Shown in pieces: positions 1 through 7,928 of a DNA stretch of 64,000 nt. Source of the DNA: Bifidobacterium aesculapii (GTDB lineage: Bacteria > Actinomycetota > Actinomycetes > Actinomycetales > Bifidobacteriaceae); NCBI RefSeq assembly GCF_001417815.1, contig NZ_BCFK01000023.1, positions 1 through 64,000 on the forward strand. Reading direction: 5' to 3'. Below the pieces are notes generated by a model, which was not told the DNA's origin, made no database searches, and saw only the letters and a list, made by a program, of their open reading frames with translations. Position numbers and translations under genes: made by a program. Position 1 is the first letter of the stretch. Every line of letters begins with the position of its first letter.

Positions 1-440
1 GTGCGGCGTTGCGCCATGAGGGATTCGGGTACCGGGTCAAACGCGACAACGGCTGGGCCTCGGCCTCGCCCGTCGCCGACATGGACATGGCGGCGAAACT
101 CGCGATGATGGAGACGCTGCGCGAGCGCGACGAGTCGCACATGGACGCGCAGGGCGCCGGTGCCGACGATGCGGGGCGTCTGGCCGCCAGGCTCGGGCGG
201 GTGACCGTATCCACCGTGCACGCCTCCAAGGGTCTGGAGTTCAGGCACGTGTTCGTCATCGGGTGTTCCGAGGGGCTCATGCCCTACGGTTCGCCGCAGC
301 CGGGGGACGAGCTGGAGGAGGAGCGTCGTCTCATGTACGTGGCGGTCACGCGCGCCGAGGACACACTTCACCTCTCCTACGCGCGTTCGAAGCAGGGGTA
401 CGGGTCGCAGCAGCGCAGGCTCAGCAGATTCCTGAGCTGA
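1..440 (+). CDS. UvrD/PcrA-type superfamily 1 DNA helicase, C-terminal end (partial)
   Basis: This is the last 146 or so codons of an ATP-dependent 3'-5' DNA helicase; the gene begins before the window and is in frame from base 3. Helicase motif V is visible as TVSTVHASKGLEF and motif VI as EERRLMYVAVTRAED, both diagnostic of the UvrD/PcrA/Rep group, which unwinds DNA in repair and replication restart. The protein ends 26 residues after motif VI (RRLSRFLS) with no HRDC domain. That separates it from actinobacterial UvrD2 proteins that carry one, but the exact subfamily cannot be settled without the N-terminus. The next gene converges on it, with 13 bp between the stop codons. Confidence 0.93.
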   Translation, partial: AALRHEGFGYRVKRDNGWASASPVADMDMAAKLAMMETLRERDESHMDAQGAGADDAGRLAARLGRVTVSTVHASKGLEFRHVFVIGCSEGLMPYGSPQPGDELEEERRLMYVAVTRAEDTLHLSYARSKQGYGSQQRRLSRFLS

Positions 441-453
441 GCCTGCGCTGCGG

Positions 454-2145
454 TCAGCGGTTGTCGTCGTTATCGTCGTTGGAATCGGCGCCGCTGGCGC
501 CCTCCTCGCCGAGGAGCTTCGAAAGCTCGGCGTCCCAATCGGTGCCGCCCGGGATCGTCGGGTCGCCGGCGGCGGAGGAGCCGGCGGCACCGGCGGACGA
601 ACCGTCGCCGGCGGCGTCCGCGCCGTTGCCGTCGTTCGCGTGCCCGCCGTCACCGGCGAGCACGGGCAGCAGATCGGGGTGCGACCATTTCGCGTCGCGC
701 GCGTCCACGCCTTCGGAAGCGGTGAGCATCTCCCACAATCCGGCCGCCTCGCGCATGCGCTTCGGGCGCAGCTCCAATCCCAGCAGGCTCTCGAACGTGC
801 GTTCCGCCGGGCCGCCGGTGGCGCGCTCGCGGCGCATCATCTCACGCAGCTGCTCGATATGCGGGATATGCGCCATGCCGGCGCGCCACACCACGCAATC
901 CACCCATCCCTCGACCATGGCGAGCAGCGATTCGAGCGCGGCGAGCGCCTCCTGCTGCTCGGGCGTGTCCGGAATGCCCACCTTGGTGAGGTTGACGGCG
1001 CCGGAGATGGAGTCCGGGTCGAGCGCGCCGGCGTCTCGCAGCTGTTCCTCCATCGCATCCAGATCGATGCTGATGCCGCGCGCGTACTTGCCGATCAGCG
1101 CCTCGAAACGCGGCATCAGCCACGGCACGGCCGAGTAGAGGCGGGCGTGCGCGACCTCGCGCAGCGCCAGGAACGCCATGACCTCGTCCGCGGGAATGCG
1201 TTCGGTGCGGGCGAAATCACCGAGTATCCGCTCGGTGGACGGGTCGATGGACGGGTGCGAGGCGTCCTTGGGCGTGCTCGCCGGGGTGTCGCCGGCGGCC
1301 GACGTGAAGCCGATCGGATTGGACGTGGCTTCGGCCGCGCCTTGGGCGCCGTCGTCCGTCAGGTCGACACCGTCGCCGTTGAGCTGACGCGTGTACTCCT
1401 CGACGTTCTGCGCGACCAACGCGCCGGCCGGGTTGGACAGCAGCGCGATGCCCTGGTCGAAGCCGCCATGCACCTCGCGGCTGAGCGAGCCGGCCGCGTT
1501 GCCCAGCTGCATCGCGAACGACGTGTTGCCGAGCAACCTGACCAGCTGGCGGGGGTCCTTCATGCCGTCCGGGATGGGAATCGGCACCGGTCCGGCGAAC
1601 ATGCCGGCGATCTCGCCGTCGAACGAGTCGCCGAGACGCTCGGACAGCACGGAGGCGAGCGCCTCGCCCATCGAGGAGGCCACGGGTGCGGCGAATTTCG
1701 CCCACGCGTCGAGCGTGTCCTCCACCCAGCCGGCGCGGGTGAGCGCCTGCGGCTCGCCGGGCGCCGGGTCGAACGCGCACGCGGTGTCCAGCCACAGGTT
1801 CGCCTCGCTCATGGCCCGCCGCACCGCGGCGCCCTCCGCGGCCGTCACGCTTGTACGCGAGCCGGAGGCGTTCGCCTGCTGCAACGCCAGCGATTTGGCG
1901 AGCTTGACGTTGATGGGCCCCTCTTCGACGACCTGGTTCATGTCGCCCATCGTGTTGAGGCCTCCGGCGGTGAACGCCGCCATCATCTGCTGGACCTCGG
2001 CGGGGTTCGGCAATGTGCTCGGATCCTGGCTCATGAGCTGTTCGCGGATCGAATCGGGCAGCTGCGAGATCTGCCGCCATGCCATCTCGCCCTGCACCGG
2101 GCCGAAGCATTTGATCAGCCACTCGTGGATTGCGTTCTCATCCAT
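454..2145 (-). CDS. DUF2342 family protein (zinc-metalloprotease-like)
   Basis: This 563-residue protein belongs to the actinobacterial DUF2342 / putative zinc-dependent metalloprotease family (COG5282), whose substrate is unknown. Support is the family-like core with LALREVAHARLYSAVPWL at about residues 317-334, where the E..H pair occupies the position of a zincin helix but the first histidine of HExxH is replaced by arginine. Catalysis should therefore not be assumed. The N-terminus (WLIKCFGP, then PDSIREQL) and the acidic, Gly/Ser/Asp-rich C-terminal tail are typical low-complexity extensions. I chose the ATG at 2145, preceded by an AGAGGA Shine-Dalgarno; the upstream reading frame extension has no family-like sequence. 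Confidence 0.8.
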   Translation of the reverse strand: MDENAIHEWLIKCFGPVQGEMAWRQISQLPDSIREQLMSQDPSTLPNPAEVQQMMAAFTAGGLNTMGDMNQVVEEGPINVKLAKSLALQQANASGSRTSVTAAEGAAVRRAMSEANLWLDTACAFDPAPGEPQALTRAGWVEDTLDAWAKFAAPVASSMGEALASVLSERLGDSFDGEIAGMFAGPVPIPIPDGMKDPRQLVRLLGNTSFAMQLGNAAGSLSREVHGGFDQGIALLSNPAGALVAQNVEEYTRQLNGDGVDLTDDGAQGAAEATSNPIGFTSAAGDTPASTPKDASHPSIDPSTERILGDFARTERIPADEVMAFLALREVAHARLYSAVPWLMPRFEALIGKYARGISIDLDAMEEQLRDAGALDPDSISGAVNLTKVGIPDTPEQQEALAALESLLAMVEGWVDCVVWRAGMAHIPHIEQLREMMRRERATGGPAERTFESLLGLELRPKRMREAAGLWEMLTASEGVDARDAKWSHPDLLPVLAGDGGHANDGNGADAAGDGSSAGAAGSSAAGDPTIPGGTDWDAELSKLLGEEGASGADSNDDNDDNR

Positions 2146-2242
2146 ATCGGATCCTCTTGTCTGGTCGCGTCTGGTCTTGCCCTCCATACTAGGGTGCCCC
2201 GCGCATGTTTCGCGTATAGCGTGCGCTGCTATGATGCGCGGT

Positions 2243-3154
2243 ATGTCTTTCCTGCGCAACCTCCTCCCATATCTCGGCGTGACCGGCCGGGTCGAGCCGG
2301 ACGGCTCCGAGCATGTCACGCGTTTCGGCCGTCTTCTGCGCTACTGCCGCGCCCGTTCGCCGCGATGGTTCGCCGGTGCCGCCGCCGTGGCGTTGTGCGC
2401 GGTGACGTTGTGCCTGCCGAGCGCGTATTCGACCGAATGGCCCGGGCCGACGCGCGACGTGCTCGGCACGGCGCCGACGGGCGGGGACGGCGAGGAGTCG
2501 GAGGTGATCGACGTGACGGGCGTCGAAACGCATAAGGACTCCGGCAAACTGCTGCTCGTCACGATCTCCGCCAACGGCGTGCCGGGCTATCCGGTCACCA
2601 ATCTGGAGGTGGTGCGGGCGTGGTTCGACCCGCAATCGGTGGTCATGCCGCGCGAGGTGGTGGTGCCCGCGGGCCAGACAGGCGACGAATACCGCGAGGA
2701 GACCGCGAAGGAGATGACCTCTTCGCAGGACAACGCGGTGAAGGCGGCGAAACGGTTCCTCGACGGGCGGGGGGTGGATGTCTCCGGCATGAAGGCCAGC
2801 ATGCATGTGGATGACATCGGCGGCCCCTCGGCCGGCATGATGTACGCGCTCGGCCTCATCGACAAGGTCACCCCGCAGCAGGAGACCGGCGGCGAGACCA
2901 TCGCCGGCACCGGCACCATCGACGCCGAGGGGAAGGTGGGGCGCATCGGCGGCATCCGCCTGAAGATGATTGCCGCGCGTCGCGACGGCGCCGCATGGTT
3001 CCTCGCGCCGAAATCCAACTGCGACGAGGTCGTGGGGCATGTGCCCGACGGTCTGCGCGACGTGAGCGTCTCCACGCTCGACGAGGCGTACAAGGCCCTC
3101 GTCGCCATCGGCGAGGGGAAGGGGGAGTCGCTGCCGCGCTGCGCCGTGAAGTGA
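2243..3154 (+). CDS. Lon-like (S16) membrane-anchored serine protease, YlbL-type, without a recognisable PDZ domain
   Basis: About 303 residues. An N-terminal segment with one hydrophobic helix (about residues 37-55) anchors the protein so that the rest is extracytoplasmic. A C-terminal Lon protease domain follows, with the nucleophile motif IGGPSAGMMYALG and a downstream lysine in GGIRLKMIAA, the Ser-Lys dyad of S16 peptidases. GTGTIDAEGKVG and APKSNCDEV match the actinobacterial YlbL-like family. Members usually have a PDZ domain between an SSQ..A motif and the protease domain. Here SSQDNAVKAAKRF is followed after roughly 25 residues by the protease core, so the PDZ appears deleted. Start choice is uncertain among ATGs at 2231, 2234 and 2243. 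The TATGAT at 2230-2235 would put a transcription start right at the 2243 ATG (leaderless). Confidence 0.82.
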   Translation: MSFLRNLLPYLGVTGRVEPDGSEHVTRFGRLLRYCRARSPRWFAGAAAVALCAVTLCLPSAYSTEWPGPTRDVLGTAPTGGDGEESEVIDVTGVETHKDSGKLLLVTISANGVPGYPVTNLEVVRAWFDPQSVVMPREVVVPAGQTGDEYREETAKEMTSSQDNAVKAAKRFLDGRGVDVSGMKASMHVDDIGGPSAGMMYALGLIDKVTPQQETGGETIAGTGTIDAEGKVGRIGGIRLKMIAARRDGAAWFLAPKSNCDEVVGHVPDGLRDVSVSTLDEAYKALVAIGEGKGESLPRCAVK

Positions 3155-3247
3155 CATGTCACGGCCGCGGCGCGGTCGGATCGCGCGTCTCACGTTTCAC
3201 CGTTTGTTAACGCCGCTGTTCGTCGCGTATTGCTATTGTTGGGTCTC

Positions 3248-3664
3248 GTGAATCAAACCGCATCACAGAACGCTGAGGAATTTGGGTTTAGACCCGGCGA
3301 CATCGTGCAGGAATGGCTGTGGGATGACGACGTAGACGATTCGGTCCGCGAGAAGATCGAGAATCTGACGGGGGAGGATCTCGTCGACGAGGATTACGCC
3401 TCCGCCGTGGACGGCGTGATTCTGTGGTGGCGCGACGGCGACGACGAGGACGAGCTGTCCGATACGATTGTCGACGCCTACGCGGTGCTCGGCGACGACG
3501 GTCCGCTGTGGGTGCTCACCCCCAAGCCCGGCAGGCAGGGCGCGGCGAGTTCCAGCACGGTGCAGTCCGCGGCGAAGACGGCGGGCATGAACGCCGCCAC
3601 GCCGATCACCGTGAGCCCGGACTGGAACGGCATCCGTCTGCGCGCCTACGGCAAAGGACGCTGA
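3248..3664 (+). CDS. DUF3052 family protein
   Basis: A 138-residue acidic protein of the actinobacterial DUF3052 family, function unknown. Family features visible are FGFRPGDIVQEWLWDDDVDD near the start, AVDGVILWWRDGDDE in the middle and WVLTPKPGRQG before the C-terminal part. I chose GTG 3248 because the residues before it are not family-like. A TATTGT at 3234-3239 lies at the distance expected for a leaderless transcript, since no Shine-Dalgarno is seen. It stands alone, followed by a strong bidirectional hairpin and a convergent tRNA gene. Confidence 0.8.
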   Translation: MNQTASQNAEEFGFRPGDIVQEWLWDDDVDDSVREKIENLTGEDLVDEDYASAVDGVILWWRDGDDEDELSDTIVDAYAVLGDDGPLWVLTPKPGRQGAASSSTVQSAAKTAGMNAATPITVSPDWNGIRLRAYGKGR

Positions 3665-3666
3665 TG

Positions 3667-3711
3667 ACGGCGACGGCCGGAGGAATGCATGATTCCTCCG
3701 GCCGTCGCCGT
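3667..3711. terminator. Bidirectional hairpin terminator between DUF3052 gene and tRNA-Val
   Basis: A perfect 20-bp inverted repeat (arms 3667-3686 and 3692-3711, loop GCATG) is followed by TTTCGTGCTT on the plus strand. It sits between the convergent DUF3052 and tRNA-Val genes and probably terminates both. Confidence 0.85.
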
Positions 3712-3721
3712 TTCGTGCTTG

Positions 3722-3795
3722 TGGGCGATGAGGGGCTCGAACCCCCGACATCCACCGTGTAAAGGTGGCGCTCTAGCCGACTGAGCTAATCGCCC
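3722..3795 (-). tRNA. tRNA-Val (anticodon TAC)
   Basis: On the minus strand a complete cloverleaf can be drawn. The acceptor stem is GGGCGAT/ATCGCCC, the D arm contains TAGCTCAGTCGGCTAGAGC, the anticodon stem is CCACC/GGTGG with loop TTTACAC giving anticodon TAC, and the T loop is TTCGAGC. The discriminator base is A and CCA is not encoded. Confidence 0.95.
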
Positions 3796-3900
3796 GTCCA
3801 ACACACCATAGCGTAGACCCCGCCCTAAACGGCAGTGCGTCTCAACAATCACGTAAGGTGACAGACAGTATCGTTCGTTCCTCTAGGAGGTTGATAGCCC

Positions 3901-5454
3901 ATGGCGCAGCAATCCGAAGCCGGAATCCCCAGGGCAGGCAAGCGCAAGTGGGGCTACGACCCCGCCCAGGTGGACGCGTTTCTGGAGCGTGCGCACGCCC
4001 TGTACGACAGCGACGGCGCGCAGTTGACGCAGCGGGACATCCAGAACGTCTCCTTCGACCTGAGCCGCGGAGGCTATGAGATCGCCCAGGTGGACGCCGC
4101 GCTCACCCGTCTCGAACGCGCCGTCGTCGACAAGCAGACCGCGTGGGAGATCAGCCGCAACGGGCGCATCGCGTGGAAGGCGAAGACCGAGGAGCTCTAC
4201 CGCGAGATCGTCAAGCACCTCGACCGCGCGGCCGGCGAGCGCTTCGGCTCCGGCAAGCCCCACACCCCTTCATACGACCGCAAGCAGGTCGACAAGCTCG
4301 CCGACCAGATCGCCGACAAGGCGGCCGCCGAACTCGGGATGGACGGCGTGTCGCGCAAGGACGTGCGCGATCTCGACAAGCTCGACGCCGAGGCCGTGGC
4401 GAATGCGGTGTTCACCCAGCGCAGGGGCAGGAAGGGGTATGACGAGCGTCAGGTCGACTACTTCCTCAACTCGTGCGTGGAGTTGCTCAGCCGCATCGAA
4501 TCCTTCGACCGTGTCGGCGACTATGCCGCGGAGGAGCCGAACGCCGGTGCGGCGGACGCGCCCGCGTCCGCAGCGTCGCCCGACGGCGACGGCGTCGCGC
4601 CGCTGTTCTCCCCGGACGCCCAATACCGGCAGGGTCCCGTCGCCTCCGAACCTGATGGCGGGGAGGCGCCGGTCAGCTACGCGCCGGCGGCCGAGACCGC
4701 TCCCGCCGTCGCGCCGGCCGCGTCCGTGGATTCGCCGGTCGCGGGTGGAAGTGACGCCAGTTTCGACGCGTTGAGCCAGGCCGAGCAGAGCCTGTTCTCC
4801 GCGCCCACATCGGCCTCTCCGGTGCTCGCGCCGGCGGTGTCCGTGGCCCCTGTGACCGCGACGCCCGCCGCCCCCGTGACCGCGGTTCCCGCATCCATGC
4901 CGGCCGTGGCCCCGGCGGCCTCCGCGGTGAACGCGTACCAGCCGGCCGCACCGGCGGCCTCCTACCAGCCGACCGAGCCGATCGCCTACACGCCGTCCCC
5001 GGTGCCGTCGTCCGTGACGGTGTCGCCCGTTGCGGCCCCGGCCGTAACGCCGGCCGTATCGTCGGCCCATGAGGATGCTCCCGCGCGGACGGGATCGCTC
5101 GCGGCGCTCGCGCATATGGCCGAGGTCTCGCAGGAGATGCCCGCCATCGCCGTGCCGTCGTTCGTGCCGCAGATGCCGAAGCTCGACGTGCCCGCCGTCT
5201 CTGCGGAACCCTCCCGGCCGCTCGCCGCGCCCGGCGCGGTCGCGGCGGCATCCACCCCTGCGGCGGTCTCCTCTCCGGCTCCGGCCGCCACCCCCGTGGC
5301 GCCGGTTTCGGCCCCTGCGTCGCCCGCGGCCCCGACCGCGCCCACGCATACCACGAATCCCTTCTCGCTGCTGTCCACGGACGGCGGCGATCTGGAGATC
5401 CCCGACCTGTCGTTCCCGACCTTCGGCGACGATGATGGGAAGAAGCAACAGTGA
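3901..5454 (+). CDS. DivIVA-domain protein with long Ala/Pro-rich C-terminal region
   Basis: A 517-residue cytoplasmic protein with repeated DivIVA-type modules. KWGYDPAQVDAFLERA (about 16-31), GGYEIAQVDAALTRLE (about 59-74) and KGYDERQVDYFLNSC (about 179-193) each show the G-Y-x-x-x-Q-V-D signature. Residues 210-500 are a low-complexity Ala/Pro/Val/Ser linker, and the end (NPFSLLSTDGGDLEIPDLSF) returns to ordinary composition. DivIVA-like proteins localise to poles and septa and organise growth, so a role as a division or polarity scaffold is inferred. The start is firm: AGGAGG eight bases before the ATG. It overlaps dxr by 4 bp. Confidence 0.85.
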   Translation: MAQQSEAGIPRAGKRKWGYDPAQVDAFLERAHALYDSDGAQLTQRDIQNVSFDLSRGGYEIAQVDAALTRLERAVVDKQTAWEISRNGRIAWKAKTEELYREIVKHLDRAAGERFGSGKPHTPSYDRKQVDKLADQIADKAAAELGMDGVSRKDVRDLDKLDAEAVANAVFTQRRGRKGYDERQVDYFLNSCVELLSRIESFDRVGDYAAEEPNAGAADAPASAASPDGDGVAPLFSPDAQYRQGPVASEPDGGEAPVSYAPAAETAPAVAPAASVDSPVAGGSDASFDALSQAEQSLFSAPTSASPVLAPAVSVAPVTATPAAPVTAVPASMPAVAPAASAVNAYQPAAPAASYQPTEPIAYTPSPVPSSVTVSPVAAPAVTPAVSSAHEDAPARTGSLAALAHMAEVSQEMPAIAVPSFVPQMPKLDVPAVSAEPSRPLAAPGAVAAASTPAAVSSPAPAATPVAPVSAPASPAAPTAPTHTTNPFSLLSTDGGDLEIPDLSFPTFGDDDGKKQQ

Positions 5455-6635
5455 TACACAGCAGCACAGTCGTCATACTCGGTTCCACCGGTTCCATCGG
5501 CACGCAGGGTCTGGACGTCATCTCGCGCCACCCCGAGCGCTTCACCGTCGTCGGTCTTGCGGCCGGCGGCGCGCATATCGACCTGCTCGCCAGCCAGGCG
5601 GCGCGCTTCCGTGTGCCGCAGGTGGCGGTCTTCGACGCCTCCAAGGCGAAGGCGCTGCGTGAGGCGCTCGACGCCGCCGGCGCGAGGAACACGCAGATCC
5701 AGGCCGGTCCCGACGCGGTCATCGCGATGGCCGGTTCGGGGGCGAACGTCGTGCTCAACGGCATCACCGGATCCATCGGTCTGGAGCCGTCCATCGCCGC
5801 GTTGAAGGCCGGTTCGCAGCTCGCCCTCGCCAACAAGGAGTCCGTCGTCGCCGGCGGTCATCTGCTGTTCGGCGCGCAGACGCGCGAACAGCAGATCAAT
5901 CCGGTCGATTCGGAGCATTCGGCGATCTGGCAGTCGCTGCGCTCCGGCACGCACGAGGAGGTCGCACGCCTCGTCGTCACCGCGTCCGGCGGCCCGTTCC
6001 GAGGGATGAAGCGCGCGCAGATGACCGGCATCACGCCCGAACAGGCGCTGCACCACCCCACGTGGAACATGGGGCCGGTCGTCACCATCAACTCGTCCAC
6101 GCTGATGAACAAGGGCCTCGAGGTCATCGAGGCGTCCCGCCTGTTCGACATCCCGCCCGAACGCATCGCCGTGACCGTGCATCCGCAGTCCATCGTCCAC
6201 TCCATGGTCGAGTTCGTGGACGGTGCCACCATCTGCCAGGCGTCGCCGCCCGACATGCGCCTGCCCATCGCGCTCGGCCTGTCCGCGCCCGCGCGCATGG
6301 GCGACGTGGCCGCCGCCTGCGACTGGACGACGGCCGCCACGTGGACGTTCGAGCCGCTCGACGACGAGGCGTTCCCCGCCGTCTCGCTCGCACGCCACTG
6401 CCTCGCTGCCTCCGAGAAGCATACGGCCGTGCTCAACGCGGCCAACGAGCAGGCCGTCCACGCGTTCCTCGACCACCGCCTGCCGTACCTCGGCATCGTC
6501 GACACGGTCAAGGCCGTGCTGGACGACATGGACGCCGAGCTGAGGGGGGCGCCGCTGTTCGAGGACGTGGAGGAAATGGAACAGCTCGAACTCGAGGCCC
6601 GCGCCAAGGCCGACGAGCTGATAGACAGGCAGTAG
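5451..6635 (+). CDS. dxr: 1-deoxy-D-xylulose 5-phosphate reductoisomerase
   Basis: This 394-residue enzyme converts 1-deoxyxylulose 5-phosphate to 2-C-methylerythritol 4-phosphate with NADPH, the first committed MEP pathway step. Visible motifs are the nucleotide-binding VVILGSTGSIGTQGLD at the N-terminus, ALANKESVVAGG, the substrate and metal region TASGGPFRGMK followed by HPTWNMG, and the C-terminal NAANEQAVHAFL. Length is normal for the family. The GTG start overlaps the end of the DivIVA-like gene, suggesting translational coupling. A hairpin at 6647-6679 separates it from ispG. Confidence 0.97.
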   Translation: MIHSSTVVILGSTGSIGTQGLDVISRHPERFTVVGLAAGGAHIDLLASQAARFRVPQVAVFDASKAKALREALDAAGARNTQIQAGPDAVIAMAGSGANVVLNGITGSIGLEPSIAALKAGSQLALANKESVVAGGHLLFGAQTREQQINPVDSEHSAIWQSLRSGTHEEVARLVVTASGGPFRGMKRAQMTGITPEQALHHPTWNMGPVVTINSSTLMNKGLEVIEASRLFDIPPERIAVTVHPQSIVHSMVEFVDGATICQASPPDMRLPIALGLSAPARMGDVAAACDWTTAATWTFEPLDDEAFPAVSLARHCLAASEKHTAVLNAANEQAVHAFLDHRLPYLGIVDTVKAVLDDMDAELRGAPLFEDVEEMEQLELEARAKADELIDRQ

Positions 6636-6646
6636 TCGCGTCCGAT

Positions 6647-6679
6647 GCGCTCCCGGTGACCCAAGGTCGCCGGGAGCGC
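6647..6679 (+). terminator. Hairpin between dxr and ispG
   Basis: A 15-bp stem including one G-T pair (arms 6647-6661 and 6665-6679, loop CAA) directly after the dxr stop. No T run follows, so it may be a partial terminator or an mRNA-stabilising hairpin. Confidence 0.55.
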
Positions 6680-6704
6680 GCATGATGACGGTACCTCTCG
6701 AAGA

Positions 6705-7928
6705 ATGGTGAGATCGTTGAGCATTGAAACCCCTGTGTCCAAACCGTTCCGCAAGACCGGCGACCCGGCCGTGCTGACCAGCGAGTCGCCGCTGCACCCG
6801 CGCCGCAAGTCGCGCCGCATCATGGTCGGTCCGGTGCCGGTCGGCGGGGGAGCGCCCATCTCCGTGCAGTCGATGACCAACACGCTCACCGCGGACGTGC
6901 CCGCCACGCTCCAGCAGATCGCCGAACTCACCGCCGCCGGCTGCGACATCGTGCGCGTGGCCGTGCCCAGTCAGGACGACGCCGACGCGCTGCCCGAGAT
7001 CTGCCGCAAGTCGCCGATCCCCGTCATCGCCGACATCCACTTCCAGTCGAAGTACGTGTTCCAGGCGATCGACGCCGGCTGCGCGGCCGTGCGCGTCAAC
7101 CCAGGCAACATCCGTAAGTTCGACCAGGTCGGCCCCGACATCTGCAAGGCCGCCACGGACGCGGGCATATCCCTGCGCATCGGCGTCAACGCCGGCTCGC
7201 TCGACAAGGAGCTGTACGCCAAGTACGGCGGCCCCACGCCGGAGGCGCTCGTCGCCTCCGCGCTGAAGGAGGCCCACATGTTCGAGGACGTCGGCTTCCA
7301 CGACTTCAAGATCTCCGTCAAGCACCACGACGTGATCACGATGGTGCAGACCTACCGCCTGCTCGCCTCCAAGGGCGACTGGCCGCTGCACCTCGGCGTC
7401 ACCGAGGCCGGCCCGCAATGGCAGGGCACCATCAAATCGTGCCTCGCGTTCGGCGCGCTGCTGGCTGAGGGCATCGGCGACACGATCCGCGTGTCCCTGT
7501 CCGCGCCGCCCGTCGAAGAGGTGAAGGTCGGCTGCAAGCTGCTCGAATACATGGGGTTGCGTCCGCGCAAGTTCGACATCATCTCCTGCCCGAGCTGCGG
7601 CCGCGCGCAGGTGGACGTCATCCAGCTCGCCTCCGCCGTCACCGAAGGCCTCAAGGACGTGACCGCCCCGATCCGCGTTGCCGTCATGGGCTGCATCGTC
7701 AACGGCCCGGGCGAGGCGCGCGAGGCGGACCTCGGCGTCGCCTCCGGCAACGGCAAGGGGCAGATCTTCATCAAGGGCAAGGTCATCAAGACCGTGCCCG
7801 AGGATCAGATCGTCACGACGCTGCTCGAGATCGCCGACGACATGGCCGCGAAGATGGAGGCCGAAGGCAAGGTCCCCGAAGGCTCCACCGGTCCGGTCGT
7901 CGTCCCGATCCAGCACCCCGGCCACTGA
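6705..7928 (+). CDS. ispG: 4-hydroxy-3-methylbut-2-enyl diphosphate synthase (IspG/GcpE)
   Basis: A 407-residue iron-sulfur enzyme that reductively opens methylerythritol cyclodiphosphate to HMBPP, the penultimate MEP step. The TIM-barrel part starts with [15 protein letters not shown]. The cluster ligands are in [11 protein letters not shown] and [15 protein letters not shown], both intact. The N-terminal 35 residues are a variable extension, so the start could also be the TTG at 6717; no strong Shine-Dalgarno decides. It lies downstream of dxr and overlaps the next gene by one base (TGATG). With uppS and dxs also in the window, much of isoprenoid synthesis is local. Confidence 0.97.
   Translation: MVRSLSIETPVSKPFRKTGDPAVLTSESPLHPRRKSRRIMVGPVPVGGGAPISVQSMTNTLTADVPATLQQIAELTAAGCDIVRVAVPSQDDADALPEICRKSPIPVIADIHFQSKYVFQAIDAGCAAVRVNPGNIRKFDQVGPDICKAATDAGISLRIGVNAGSLDKELYAKYGGPTPEALVASALKEAHMFEDVGFHDFKISVKHHDVITMVQTYRLLASKGDWPLHLGVTEAGPQWQGTIKSCLAFGALLAEGIGDTIRVSLSAPPVEEVKVGCKLLEYMGLRPRKFDIISCPSCGRAQVDVIQLASAVTEGLKDVTAPIRVAVMGCIVNGPGEAREADLGVASGNGKGQIFIKGKVIKTVPEDQIVTTLLEIADDMAAKMEAEGKVPEGSTGPVVVPIQHPGH

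Noticed and set aside
4986..7925. Long minus-strand open frame opposite divIVA-like, dxr and ispG genes
   Set aside because: Shadow of conserved genes; no domain recognisable.
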